The notes under the pieces were generated by a model. It was not told where the DNA came from, made no database searches, and saw only the letters and a program-made list of their open reading frames with translations. Source: Bythopirellula sp. (GTDB lineage: Bacteria > Planctomycetota > Planctomycetia > Pirellulales > Lacipirellulaceae). From it: DNA of 48,444 nt. A program made the position numbers and the translations under genes. Location: the NCBI GenBank assembly GCA_028285205.1, contig JANQQA010000092.1, positions 1-48,444 on the forward strand. The letters run 5' to 3'. Shown in pieces: positions 32,955 through 41,917 of this stretch; position 1 is the first letter of the stretch; each line of letters starts with the position of its first letter.

Positions 32955-34658
32955 TTGGAAGTCACAACCGAACCTAATGAACCGGTCGCCCAAGAGGCGA
33001 TCTTGGCATCGCAAGCGGGTGCGAGCGCGGCATGTGGCGTCTCAAATTCGCTGCAGACAGCCTTGTCTGCGCTGGCGAAGTCGTTCAACGAGCCATTCGC
33101 CGTCGTCGACGTCGAATCCGGTGATCTAGTTCACTCCGACTTTGCGGGTCTTAGTTGCGATCTGTACGAACACGTCGAGATTCTTGCGGAAGTCAGTCGA
33201 CGCGGTACCGCCGAAGTGATCGAAGAAGTGGCCCCGCTGGTGATGCTTGCGATTCCGCTGGGCGGTCTTGGGGTTGGAGCGAGTTTAGTGGCGGTCGGCG
33301 TGTTTGTGATTTCGGAAGTCAGCGAAGAAGAGCAAGTCAGTGCCGCAGCTCGGGCTTTTGGGATCGACGCGGGGCGTGCGCTGCGCTGGACCCAGGGGCG
33401 GACGGTTTGGCCGATGGGCGTGCTGCAGAGAATGGCGAGCATGGTGCTCGAGAACCTCAGCCTCTGTGAAAGATGTGATCGCCTGCAGACCGAGGTGACT
33501 GAAGCTGCCGCGCATGCCGAAGACATTTATGCCGAACTTGATCTGCTGCATCGGCTGACTGGGCAGTTGCATATCTCGGAAGAAGAAGACGAGCTTTGGC
33601 AGAATGCGCTGGGGTGGCTTTCCAAGACGATCCCTGCCCAGTGCCTCTCGGTAGTCGTGCGAAAGTCCAACGACGCGGAAATCGAGAATGATAACCTCAG
33701 AGAGTGGGAACTGTTGACCGAGGGAGAAAGGCCTACCTCGCGCGACGAGCTATGCGAGTTGATCCGTCGGTTCGGGTCGACCGCGCTGCGTGAACCGGTA
33801 GTCCTGAACCGGGCCGAGACAACGCTACCGACGTGGCACTGCCCAACGATTCGCGAACTCGTCTGTGTGCCCATCGAAGGCAATGAGCATCCACGTGGCT
33901 GGCTCTTGGCGCTCAATCACCGAGGCGACTCGAAAGCAGGCTTCAACGAATTTGGTTCGGTTGAGATTCAGCTTCTCAGCAGTGTGGGCACGATCCTGGG
34001 GATCCATAACAGCAACCTGGAGCTCTTCCGCGATCAGTCGGAATTGTTCGCAAGTGCAGTCCAAGCGTTGACGTCCGCCATCGACGCGAAGGATGAGTAC
34101 ACCTCGGGCCATAGTAATCGGGTGGCGTACTACTCGGTGTCGCTCGCTGAGCGGCTGGGAATGTCGAAGGCCGATCGTGACACGTTGTACCTTGCTGGCT
34201 TGCTGCACGACATTGGGAAAATTGGCATCGACGATCAGGTCCTGCACAAACCCGGCCAGCTCACCGACGCGGAATACGAACAGATCAAGCTGCATCCGCA
34301 ACTCGGCTACGAAATACTCAAGGGCGTCCGACAACTCGATAGCGTGCTCCCAATCGTGCTACATCATCACGAAGCTTGGGACGGCAGCGGGTACCCTCAC
34401 GGATTGAAAGAGTCGGCAATTCCCCGCATGGCACGAATCATGGCGGTGGCTGACGCGTTCGACGCGATGTCGAGTGACCGTCCGTATCGCAAGGGGATGT
34501 CCGACGACAAGCTCGACGCGATTCTACGTTCAGGTGCTGGTAAACAGTGGGATCCGGAGGTGATTGACGCGTTCTTCAAAATCCGTGATGAGATTCGCGT
34601 GGCCACGCAGGTGTCATCCACGCAATCTTCGCTCGAGTGGCAAGATTCCGCGAGTTAA
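32955..34658 (+). CDS. HD-GYP domain phosphodiesterase with GAF-like sensor
   Basis: A 567-residue signalling protein. The C-terminal HD-GYP domain is intact: GHSNRVAYYSVSLAERLG, LLHDIGKIGIDD near residue 417, HHHEAWDGSGYP near 470-481, with GYP preserved. Such domains hydrolyse cyclic di-GMP. Residues about 195-360 look like a GAF sensor; the N-terminal 160 residues are an unrecognised domain and carry a short coiled coil. The only in-frame start before the domain is a TTG at 32955, with no obvious ribosome-binding site; upstream the frame closes at 32906. It may set the cyclic di-GMP level read by the MshEN-bearing ATPase of the pilus operon, an inference from domain types only. Confidence 0.85.
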   Translation: MEVTTEPNEPVAQEAILASQAGASAACGVSNSLQTALSALAKSFNEPFAVVDVESGDLVHSDFAGLSCDLYEHVEILAEVSRRGTAEVIEEVAPLVMLAIPLGGLGVGASLVAVGVFVISEVSEEEQVSAAARAFGIDAGRALRWTQGRTVWPMGVLQRMASMVLENLSLCERCDRLQTEVTEAAAHAEDIYAELDLLHRLTGQLHISEEEDELWQNALGWLSKTIPAQCLSVVVRKSNDAEIENDNLREWELLTEGERPTSRDELCELIRRFGSTALREPVVLNRAETTLPTWHCPTIRELVCVPIEGNEHPRGWLLALNHRGDSKAGFNEFGSVEIQLLSSVGTILGIHNSNLELFRDQSELFASAVQALTSAIDAKDEYTSGHSNRVAYYSVSLAERLGMSKADRDTLYLAGLLHDIGKIGIDDQVLHKPGQLTDAEYEQIKLHPQLGYEILKGVRQLDSVLPIVLHHHEAWDGSGYPHGLKESAIPRMARIMAVADAFDAMSSDRPYRKGMSDDKLDAILRSGAGKQWDPEVIDAFFKIRDEIRVATQVSSTQSSLEWQDSAS

Positions 34659-34739
34659 GCGTTGACGCAATCCCAACGGCACGTGTCGCAGGCAACTGTG
34701 GGGTAGCTCGAAGCCGAACACGGCCGCTAGAATTCGTGT

Positions 34740-35237
34740 ATGGCGCGAGAAGCTCACGATCGGGAAGACCTATTGCGCGACGCGACCGCGTTTGGATCTC
34801 GCGTACAGCTGAAGGTTCCATCAGACGGCGGCCTCATCGAGGTGTTTGCTGGTTTTCGCTCAAACGGTGCGGCCAGTTTTTACTTCGACCAAGATCCGGT
34901 TTATCACTTTAACCAAGTAGGTGAGTTGCGTCGCGCGTTTGTCAATGGTCTGCTAATCAAGGCAGAGACAGCTCAGCTGGTCGCCATGCAGCGATCGCGG
35001 GAGGAAGGCGAAGTCGCGATGGTCGCGCGGGTCCTGACCGATCAACAGCAGGTAGAATTCTGCTTGCGCGCATTGCGGCAGCTAGGCGAACTCCGCGAGG
35101 CTCTGCATCAGGGGCGAGCGACCATTGAAGGCAGTATCATCGGCGAGCCTGACGAAGATGTCGTTGACCGCGTGGTGAAGTATCTCGACGAATTGCGAGA
35201 GATAAAGATCGCTACTTCACCACGAGTAGCGTCTTAA
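34740..35237 (+). CDS. Conserved-looking small protein of unknown function
   Basis: A 165-residue soluble protein with no signal peptide or membrane segment. It has GFRSNGAASFYFDQDPVYHF in the middle and a helical, charged C-terminal half. It resembles short hypothetical proteins I associate with planctomycete genomes, but I cannot name a function. It begins 81 bases after the HD-GYP gene and is probably co-transcribed. Its stop overlaps the stop of the convergent ygfZ gene by shared bases in CTTAAG. Confidence 0.7.
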   Translation: MAREAHDREDLLRDATAFGSRVQLKVPSDGGLIEVFAGFRSNGAASFYFDQDPVYHFNQVGELRRAFVNGLLIKAETAQLVAMQRSREEGEVAMVARVLTDQQQVEFCLRALRQLGELREALHQGRATIEGSIIGEPDEDVVDRVVKYLDELREIKIATSPRVAS

Positions 35238-36151
35238 GCGTCGCCGATCACAGTTGCCGGACCGAGTTCGCTTTGCAGCTCAGTCCCCTCGTCATTCGCA
35301 CCGCGGCGAATCATCGCTGTTGCCAGAGGGGCATCGTACTTAGGCGACCTGCAACTGCTGGTAACCCGTCCCACGACTTTGTCGTCGCGTCGCAATTCAG
35401 TGCCGGGAGGTGGAACCGTATCGCCAGCGAACTGCAAGGCGACCAGTTTCTGATTCACATGCCCCAATGCGTCGATGCGAGCGATCGTCTCTTGCCCGAG
35501 ATAGCAGCCTTTGGTGAAGCTAATTGCATGGTCGTCGCGATTGACCTCTTGCGGCAGATTCGAAGTGTCGAAGTCGGTGCCGAACAGTGGGAAACGGTCC
35601 TCGATCCGGAGTAGTTCCCAAGCCGCCGCGGAGCATTGCTCAATGCCATGCTCAATCAAGGAGTCACGCGTTCGTTGGCGGTCGGCAGTCGCGACACCAA
35701 TCAGTGAGGCAGCGCGGATACCATCTGCGTTCGACGACACGTAAGGTATGCCTTCACGATCGCCCCAGGTAGTGCGCGTGTCCCCCGGCAGCGCCGCGAA
35801 CCAATCATAATCTGCCGTCGCGTCCGCCAGCTGCACATCTTCGCGAATGATGTAGCGATCCAAGTGACTGATGAGTGTGTCCGCTTGGTCTGGCACGGCT
35901 AACAACACGAGCCGGTCCGCGCAACTGGTAACAAGAACGTGCCCGACGATTTTGCCTTTAACATCGGTGCAAAACGCCTCACAGCAATCGCCCACAGCCA
36001 TACCGTTGATGTCGTTGGTGCACATGTTGTGTAGGAACGAAGCGCGATCGTCGCCCGCCAGCGTGATCGTCGACCAGTTTGCCAGTTCGACGAATCCGCA
36101 GCCTGAACTGAGTGCGTGATACTGGTGCGCTACGGTGTCCGAATCACTCAT
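35234..36151 (-). CDS. ygfZ: YgfZ/GcvT-like folate-binding protein
   Basis: A 305-residue protein starting at the ATG at 36151 (MSDSDTVAHQYHALSSGCGF), which overlaps the upstream gene by eight bases. The diagnostic motif KGCYLGQE near residue 205, with its conserved Cys, identifies YgfZ, a GcvT-fold folate-binding protein that helps iron-sulfur cluster enzymes in the cytosol. FLHNMCTNDI is also typical of the family. A longer frame from 36208 would run into the LarA-like gene. It is expressed after the LarA-like gene and converges with the small hypothetical gene. Confidence 0.92.
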   Translation of the reverse strand: MSDSDTVAHQYHALSSGCGFVELANWSTITLAGDDRASFLHNMCTNDINGMAVGDCCEAFCTDVKGKIVGHVLVTSCADRLVLLAVPDQADTLISHLDRYIIREDVQLADATADYDWFAALPGDTRTTWGDREGIPYVSSNADGIRAASLIGVATADRQRTRDSLIEHGIEQCSAAAWELLRIEDRFPLFGTDFDTSNLPQEVNRDDHAISFTKGCYLGQETIARIDALGHVNQKLVALQFAGDTVPPPGTELRRDDKVVGRVTSSCRSPKYDAPLATAMIRRGANDEGTELQSELGPATVIGDA

Positions 36152-37379
36152 CAGCCGCCTCTTCTTCAACGATCTCGGGCAATAAGTACTGCGCTTCTTC
36201 CAGCACAAGGCACGGTCGGAGCAACTGCGTAAGGCGGTCCAACTCGCTGTCGGATTCCAAGGGAGTGATACCCAAACTCTCGACCACCGCGGACTTCAAT
36301 CGGCTTCGCAGATAGACGGAGCCTCGCTGCAAGACGCGGTTGAGTACCATCGCCGGTCCACAGTCGGCACTTTGCGTCTTCTGAATTTCGCGCTCAATCA
36401 CCAATGGATCTTCGTTGCCTGCCAGATGGCAGATTGCCTCTCCCGGCGGTTCAGAAAGTTCCGAGCAGAGGACCAACGATCCATCGGCTTCCAGCAGCGA
36501 TTCGGCCGCAGCAATCGCTCGGCCGAGGTTTTGCCAGTTCTGCAGCCCCTCGTCGCCAGCTATGGTGGCGATGATGAGCTTGGCCGGTACTGTGGTGGCT
36601 GTCTCCCAAATCTTGCGATAAGCCTTCGCCGACTGTTTGAGTACGGTGCTCGCCTCACCTGCGAGGATCTCTGCGATCTGCCCATTGCTATGGGGTACGA
36701 CCTGCAGACGCAACTGCGCTCCTAACTGGCGTGCGCAGTCTTCCACCTCCAACCGATTTGGGCGGGAAGTGATGGGGAACTCCTCGGCCCCTGTATTTGC
36801 GAGTCGTTGGATCGTCTCACGGTCTGAGAAGGAAGGAAAGGGAGCGAGCGCGAAGTCCTCGCCGTCATTGGCTAGTGCATGGCAATGCGTGAGACCGACA
36901 GGCAAGACAAAGTCGGCATCGCAAAGAAGACGGTTGAGCCGCAACGGAAGGCCCTCTCGGGAAACTCCCAGAAATGCCATCTCTTTATCGTTCCCTGGAT
37001 CGTGAACGTGCAGTTTCTGATCGTCGCGCCCTAGTTCGGACAGCTGTGCCCGAAGCTGTGCTGCTTGTGAGGCCGAATCCGTGACCAGTACTGTTACTTT
37101 TTCTGGCTCTGCGCCAGCGGAGAGCAACGCCTGCAATACGCCATCGACGACGGCGGCCGATTGCGGTAATCCAGGCTCTACGGCGACGACAATTTCGTCG
37201 CCAGGGATTGTTGCTTGAGAGAGCGGAGGGTACGCCAGCGGCGCCTCGAGGCAGGCTGCGATCTGCTGTGCGATCTGATCGGGTGACAGCTGCGCTGCTG
37301 ACTGCGGCCCCAGCCGCGTCGCTTCAGTGGTCTCCAGCAGGCATGTTTCTGCCCGGCCGTAGGTTAGTGTTGTGGGCAT
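36144..37379 (-). CDS. DUF2088/LarA-like protein lacking the usual catalytic residues
   Basis: A 411-residue protein from the ATG at 37379 (MPTTLTYGRAETCLLETTEA). It resembles the nickel-dependent lactate racemase LarA N-terminal domain (DUF2088): IPGDEIVVAVEPGLPQ, FLGVSREGLPLRLNRLLCDA and ADFVLPVGLTHCH. In LarA the first catalytic His lies in a GTHRP-like segment, replaced here by TDSASQ, and the Lys that carries the cofactor is not evident in the following GxxGGxK-like region. So racemase activity is doubtful and its role is unknown. Eight bases overlap ygfZ, so the two are probably one operon. A 178-base gap (37380-37557) holds the divergent promoters. Confidence 0.8.
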   Translation of the reverse strand: MPTTLTYGRAETCLLETTEATRLGPQSAAQLSPDQIAQQIAACLEAPLAYPPLSQATIPGDEIVVAVEPGLPQSAAVVDGVLQALLSAGAEPEKVTVLVTDSASQAAQLRAQLSELGRDDQKLHVHDPGNDKEMAFLGVSREGLPLRLNRLLCDADFVLPVGLTHCHALANDGEDFALAPFPSFSDRETIQRLANTGAEEFPITSRPNRLEVEDCARQLGAQLRLQVVPHSNGQIAEILAGEASTVLKQSAKAYRKIWETATTVPAKLIIATIAGDEGLQNWQNLGRAIAAAESLLEADGSLVLCSELSEPPGEAICHLAGNEDPLVIEREIQKTQSADCGPAMVLNRVLQRGSVYLRSRLKSAVVESLGITPLESDSELDRLTQLLRPCLVLEEAQYLLPEIVEEEAADE

Positions 37380-37557
37380 GATTCTCTCGTCTGGTGAATC
37401 ATCGGATTGGACCTGCTTTCTGGTCGGTCTTTGCCCCAAATTGGGCTTCTGTTATTTTGAATCGATCCACTATTTGCGCACTGCCAACGGGATTGGTCAA
37501 GTGGTCCTGTTGGTTCTCCGCCTCCCAACTTATGAGAAACGTCGTCGTTTCATTTTT

Positions 37558-40161
37558 ATGACAGACATTCCCGACAGCCAGACTCGTTGGTGCTCTACCG
37601 GTTTTCGCCACCAATTGAAGTTTCTGCTATGCATCGTGTCACTTGCGGCGGGCTGCAGCGGGTCGCCTGGGGCGAAGTCTTCCGTTGCGGAAAGCTTGAC
37701 CGATTCAACCGACGAGACCGTCGATCCGCAGGAGTTGCTGAAAAAGCTGTACGCGACTTACCAAGATGCGAAGTCGTATTCTGACAATTCGTCGGTGGTT
37801 TTTTACGCCGTGCAACGCGCTAGCGGCAGTGAAAAGGAGATTCCTTTCACACGTATTTCGGTGGCACTGGATCGCCCCAATCGCTTGTACCTAACTTATA
37901 AGAAGAACATTTCCAGTCCCGACGAAGAAAGCTACGAACTCGCCTGTGATGGTCGGATTGTTCGTTCCACTGCGAACGAAACTCCTGATCAGGTCCACGA
38001 GGCGATCGCACCAGCGGAGCTGTCCGCGGAAAACTTCATTCCCGAGCCGGAACTGCGCCGCGCGATTCTTGAGAGTTCGATTGAGAATACACTGCCCCAA
38101 CTCGCTTTGCTGTTGAGCAAAGGCGATCAGCAATCCGCCGTGTTCCCGAACGCCGACGAGGCGCGTGCATTGAGGTCCGCCGTGTTGGACGGCGCGACCT
38201 ATCAGCGCGTCGAAATACCAACGCCCTTCGGGAAACGCGTGTTGTGGATTGAGCCTGAGAACTTCACGCTACGTCGCATGGAGCTACCCATCGATAATCA
38301 GCGTGAACTGCTAAACGTCGGAAATGCTTGGTCTGATATCGCGGTTTGGGTTGATTTCGAAGACGTCACGCTCGACGCAAATATCAAGGACGAGACGTTC
38401 GCAATAACTGTCCCCGAGGGCGCTCGTCGCGTACGGCGGTTCGTCGCGCCTCCGCCAGCGGGACCGCCTGAGTTCTTAGGTAAGCCCGTCGGTCAGTTCA
38501 CGTTTACATCGCTTCGTGGTGAAGACGTCACCCCCGAATCACTCGGCGGCAGAGTGACGATCCTCGACTTCTGGTCGACCGGCTGTCCGCACTGCAGGAT
38601 GCAAACACCGGTGCTGAACGAAGTCTACCAACACTTTGAGTCTAATGAAGACGTTTCCTTCTTGGCGGTCAGCACCGACGATCGCGACGTGACGAACGAA
38701 GCGGCCGAGAGGACGCTTCGCAGCTGGGGCGGTGAAATGACCTTCGTGCGTGATCTCAAGTCGTCCGCTTATCACGAACTGAACCTTCGAACGTTGCCTA
38801 CGTTGATACTGGTAGACGGCGAAGGCAGATTGCAGAGCTTTCAGGTTGGCCCGCATCGTCGATCAGAGCCACTCATCGATGCCGTTCAGCGACTGGTCGA
38901 CGGCGAGAACATTGTCGCGACCGATCGGGCAAAGCATGCTGAGTTTCTCGTCAAATACGAACAGGCACTCGACGCGGCGGAGATCAAAGACTCGATTCTT
39001 GATGTCGAGGTTTTTCCGCCGGAGATCGGAAGTCGTAGCCTGCCCAAGCAATTGCAGCTGAAACAATTGTGGCAGACTTCGGCGGATCAGCTTGCACGGC
39101 CTGGCGATGTGCAGATCTTGGCCCACGAAAGTTGGGGCCCCTCGGTGCGATTGATTGCGCTGGACGGTGGGCAGGCCGTCGTCGAACTCAATTGTCGCAC
39201 CGGCGAAGTACTGGGACGGCATCAGCTGCCTGAGCACGACGAGCAAGCCGGCGGATTCCTGCGGACCTGGAGCAACGCCGAGGGTGAGACTTGGTATCTC
39301 GCCAGTGGCGTAGGGTGGCAGCAGGTCTATGTCCTGGACAACAGCTGGGAGCACGTGCTCTCGTTCCCGGACGAGCCCCATTCAGGCATCGGCGACGTGT
39401 TGTTTGACGATCTCACGGGGACCGGCACGCCCGTGATGTACATCGGCTATTGGGGTGGCCTCGGTATCCAAGGCGGCACGCTTGATGCACGTCGCTTGTG
39501 GTCGAACCGTCGTCTGGATCACGTGCTGCAGATCGGCTACGGGCCCAATGTAAAGATCAGGGACGACAACGGTGATCGCGAAGCACGCACGACGTGGGGC
39601 ACGAGTACCCGCGGCACGCTCACGCAGATGGGCGCGACTGGCAAGAACATTCGAGAGCGTTACGTCGAAGGCCAGGCCCTGATGTATTTCGCCTCAGGCC
39701 CGTCAGAGGATCGCCATTGCGGCTTGTCACTCGACAAAGCAGGTCAGTACACGGCAGCTGGCTTCAATGATCTTGGCCAGGTCGCTTGGGAGTATCCGTT
39801 GCCTGCCGGTGATTATGTCGAACCGCTCTCGCGAATTCACCGTGTGCAGTTGCCCGGCAGCACCCCAGCGTGGTTGGTCGTGGCGGCGAATGGTTCATTG
39901 CACTGGCTTGATGATAGCGGTCAGTTGATCGATCGATTTGACTACGGCGAGATTCTCACCGGCGTGTCGATGAACACTGTCGGCGAACAAACGCTGCTCT
40001 TCGTCTCAACCGCCGAACAGCTCACCGCTTGGCAGGTGGAGCTGCCTTCTCAGCCGTCCGACACGGCACCGCAGCGCGAGCAAAACGAACTCGTTGGTCT
40101 CGAATCGTCAGAATCGGGAGAGTCGGCGCAAACCGACCCGGCTGAAGCGGACGCACCGTAG
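37558..40161 (+). CDS. Large lipoprotein with LolA/DUF2092-like and thioredoxin-like domains
   Basis: An 867-residue lipoprotein from the ATG at 37558 (MTDIPDSQTRWCSTGFRHQL); the signal peptide ends in SLAAGC, a lipobox with Cys at about residue 31. Residues about 60-290 resemble DUF2092/LolA-type lipid-binding domains. Residues about 300-460 form a TlpA/AhpC-type thioredoxin domain with FWSTGCPHCRMQTPVL, active site CPHC at about 343-346. The rest (about 470-860) is a beta-rich, repeat-like region, possibly a propeller, with many Trp/Gly. It is a plausible envelope redox protein anchored in a membrane. It begins its own plus-strand unit. Confidence 0.85.
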   Translation: MTDIPDSQTRWCSTGFRHQLKFLLCIVSLAAGCSGSPGAKSSVAESLTDSTDETVDPQELLKKLYATYQDAKSYSDNSSVVFYAVQRASGSEKEIPFTRISVALDRPNRLYLTYKKNISSPDEESYELACDGRIVRSTANETPDQVHEAIAPAELSAENFIPEPELRRAILESSIENTLPQLALLLSKGDQQSAVFPNADEARALRSAVLDGATYQRVEIPTPFGKRVLWIEPENFTLRRMELPIDNQRELLNVGNAWSDIAVWVDFEDVTLDANIKDETFAITVPEGARRVRRFVAPPPAGPPEFLGKPVGQFTFTSLRGEDVTPESLGGRVTILDFWSTGCPHCRMQTPVLNEVYQHFESNEDVSFLAVSTDDRDVTNEAAERTLRSWGGEMTFVRDLKSSAYHELNLRTLPTLILVDGEGRLQSFQVGPHRRSEPLIDAVQRLVDGENIVATDRAKHAEFLVKYEQALDAAEIKDSILDVEVFPPEIGSRSLPKQLQLKQLWQTSADQLARPGDVQILAHESWGPSVRLIALDGGQAVVELNCRTGEVLGRHQLPEHDEQAGGFLRTWSNAEGETWYLASGVGWQQVYVLDNSWEHVLSFPDEPHSGIGDVLFDDLTGTGTPVMYIGYWGGLGIQGGTLDARRLWSNRRLDHVLQIGYGPNVKIRDDNGDREARTTWGTSTRGTLTQMGATGKNIRERYVEGQALMYFASGPSEDRHCGLSLDKAGQYTAAGFNDLGQVAWEYPLPAGDYVEPLSRIHRVQLPGSTPAWLVVAANGSLHWLDDSGQLIDRFDYGEILTGVSMNTVGEQTLLFVSTAEQLTAWQVELPSQPSDTAPQREQNELVGLESSESGESAQTDPAEADAP

Positions 40162-40475
40162 ACACTCATTTTCTCGCACTTCTGCGAACGCATTCATTCT
40201 CGTTGGACCCGGCGGCATTCGTCGTTAGGCTGCGCAATCGTTACGAGCGCAACACGTGGACTGGGCAAGCTCTGCGGCGTCGGCAAATTGTCGAAACGCA
40301 TCAAGGTTGTTTGCAAGCATCGTCGATACGCTTTCATAACCAATGGAGCGTATACCGCTCGCGACGGTTGATAGCGTTCAATTATCGCACCGGCACTCAC
40401 GATTGAGAGTGCGGGCGAGACGCACGCCAACGCTTGACGGTTACCGTGTTTCCCCCCTTTAAAGGAGCCTTCCCG
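40162..40475. other. Intergenic gap before the Cys-rich gene
   Basis: No gene is supported. A short hairpin, GCACTC / GAGTGC at about 40392-40411, is the only structure noticed; no clear promoter boxes were found. Confidence 0.4.
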
Positions 40476-41051
40476 ATGAGAAACCACCTACTATTGTCGA
40501 CGCTAGTCGTCGCTCTGGCTGCGAGCTGTCCGTCGAACGCCAACGCGTTCTTCGGCATGTTCGGTGGCTGTGGATGCGAGCCTAGCTGTGGATGTGCAAC
40601 CGACTGTGGTTGCGAAGCAAGCTGTGGCTGTGCCGACGCTTGCTGTGAGCCTACTTGCTGCGATCCATGCAGCTGCTGCTGCGAGAAGAAGGGCTGCTTC
40701 GCCAAGTTGCGTGAGCGAATGGCTGCTCGCAAAGCGAAGAAGAACTGCTGCTGCGAAGCTTCCTGCGGTTGCGCTGACGCGTGCTGCGAGCCTTCCTGCG
40801 GTTGCGCCAGCGATTGCGGCTGCGACAGCGGTTGCGGTTGCGAGCCAAGCTGCGGTTGCGCTGACAGCTGCTGCGATCCATGCAGCTGCTGCCCCAAGAA
40901 GAAGCGATGCGGTCTGCTCGACAAGCTCCGTGCTCGTCGTGCTGCTAAGAAGTGCTGCGAAGCTTCCTGCGGTTGCGCTGACTCGTGCTGCGAAGCAAGC
41001 TGCGGATGTGCAGACGCTTGCTGCGAGCCTTCCTGCGGTTGCGCTGGCTGA
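40476..41051 (+). CDS. Cysteine-rich exported protein
   Basis: A 191-residue protein starting at the ATG at 40476 after AAAGGAG; an in-frame upstream start at 40434 lacks such a site. The signal peptide MRNHLLLSTLVVALAASCPS ends near ANA. The mature part has about 50 Cys in roughly 165 residues, arranged in repeats of the form CEPSCGCA(D/S)xC and CCxPCxCC, separated by two basic linkers (KLRERMAARKAKK and KLRARRAAKK). All Cys may form disulfides outside the cell or bind metal. Cys-rich structural proteins have been described for planctomycete cell envelopes. It is followed by a strong terminator, so it is a single-gene unit. Confidence 0.85.
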   Translation: MRNHLLLSTLVVALAASCPSNANAFFGMFGGCGCEPSCGCATDCGCEASCGCADACCEPTCCDPCSCCCEKKGCFAKLRERMAARKAKKNCCCEASCGCADACCEPSCGCASDCGCDSGCGCEPSCGCADSCCDPCSCCPKKKRCGLLDKLRARRAAKKCCEASCGCADSCCEASCGCADACCEPSCGCAG

Positions 41052-41090
41052 GGCAAGAGGCTAACTGCCCCACAGTTGAAGTAAGTACCC

Positions 41091-41128
41091 AAGCGGCCCT
41101 TTGCCATGTGCAAGGGGCCGCTTTTTTT
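41091..41128 (+). terminator. Rho-independent terminator of the Cys-rich gene
   Basis: Stem AAGCGGCCCTTTGC / GCAAGGGGCCGCTT (14 pairs with one G-T) around a five-base loop CATGT, followed by seven T. It begins 39 bases after the stop codon. Confidence 0.92.
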
Positions 41129-41771
41129 GATGCGTGTCGTTTGCCCCGTGGTCGATTGCAAAGCGCTTCACCTATTCCTAATTCACTGCCCCCCGATTGG
41201 GATTCTCGCACACGTTTGAAACCGCTGTGCGCGCCCGAAAACTCCAAGTGCCTTTTCGCTGCTCCTCGCGTCTAGTTGTTTCACCGCCAGGAGTTACGGA
41301 TCGGCAGCTACAAGAACCGAACGTGTTTTTCGGAATCGTCCGTGGAAATGTGTCTCAATATTCCTTTGGAACTCAGCCGTAAGTCGCTGCTGTGAGGTAG
41401 TTTGTGTCCACATGTCTTGTGGGCACAGCTGTCCGAAAATTCCTAAGGCTGCGGGAATCGCGCTGCGTCGCACCTCGTTAGCGCGTCGAAGTCGCTCTGT
41501 TTCAATTATCAAAGAGCTGGTGCCTGGTTCACAGCCCATTCTACCTGAAGTCGTGGCCCAATTTCAGTCACGGTTTTTGGGCCAGCGCGAGGGTTGCAAA
41601 GTCAGTGAGCAATTGTGACGGAACATGGCCACGCAGTGAGCGAGACGTCGGCCGAGAGAAGTCGTTTGCTGGAATCTCTCCATCAGATTAAGCTTGTAGG
41701 CATCGACCATTCTGTCGGATGAATAGTGGGGTGTGCGACCTATCCGAATCACCTCGAACCAACGAGAGAAC
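41129..41771. other. Gene-poor region
   Basis: About 640 bases with only short, unconvincing reading frames on both strands. I see no gene, tRNA or clear transposon remnant here. It probably carries the upstream control region of the repeat-protein gene. Confidence 0.45.
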
Positions 41772-41867
41772 TCACCACGGAGTCACAGAGGGCACTGACA
41801 AGAACTGAGGTCTGTCCGGGGCACTTCTCACGTTGTCCACTCCGTGCCCTCGGTGTCTCTGTGGTGA
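41772..41867. repeat. Inverted-repeat element upstream of the repeat-protein gene
   Basis: Arms at 41773-41795 (CACCACGGAGTCACAGAGGG + CAC) and 41844-41866 (GTGCCCTCGGTGTCTCTGTG + GTG) pair at 20 of 23 positions around 48 bases. An extra T-A pair extends the stem by one base. Words such as CACAGAGG occur in dispersed repeats of several bacterial groups. The element lies about 50 bases before the start of the next gene and could form a leader hairpin. Confidence 0.6.
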
Positions 41868-41917
41868 AACTTCCAGTCGGGAGTATCTGCCATGCCAACG
41901 ACAGAGGGAAACTGCTA

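Noticed and set aside
40397..41161. Minus-strand Gln/Ser/Pro-rich frame over the Cys-rich gene
   Set aside because: It mirrors the Cys codon repeats; the plus-strand frame has a ribosome-binding site, signal peptide and terminator.
41412..41752. Short frames on both strands as possible transposase remnants
   Set aside because: No recognisable transposase motif or terminal inverted repeat was seen around them.
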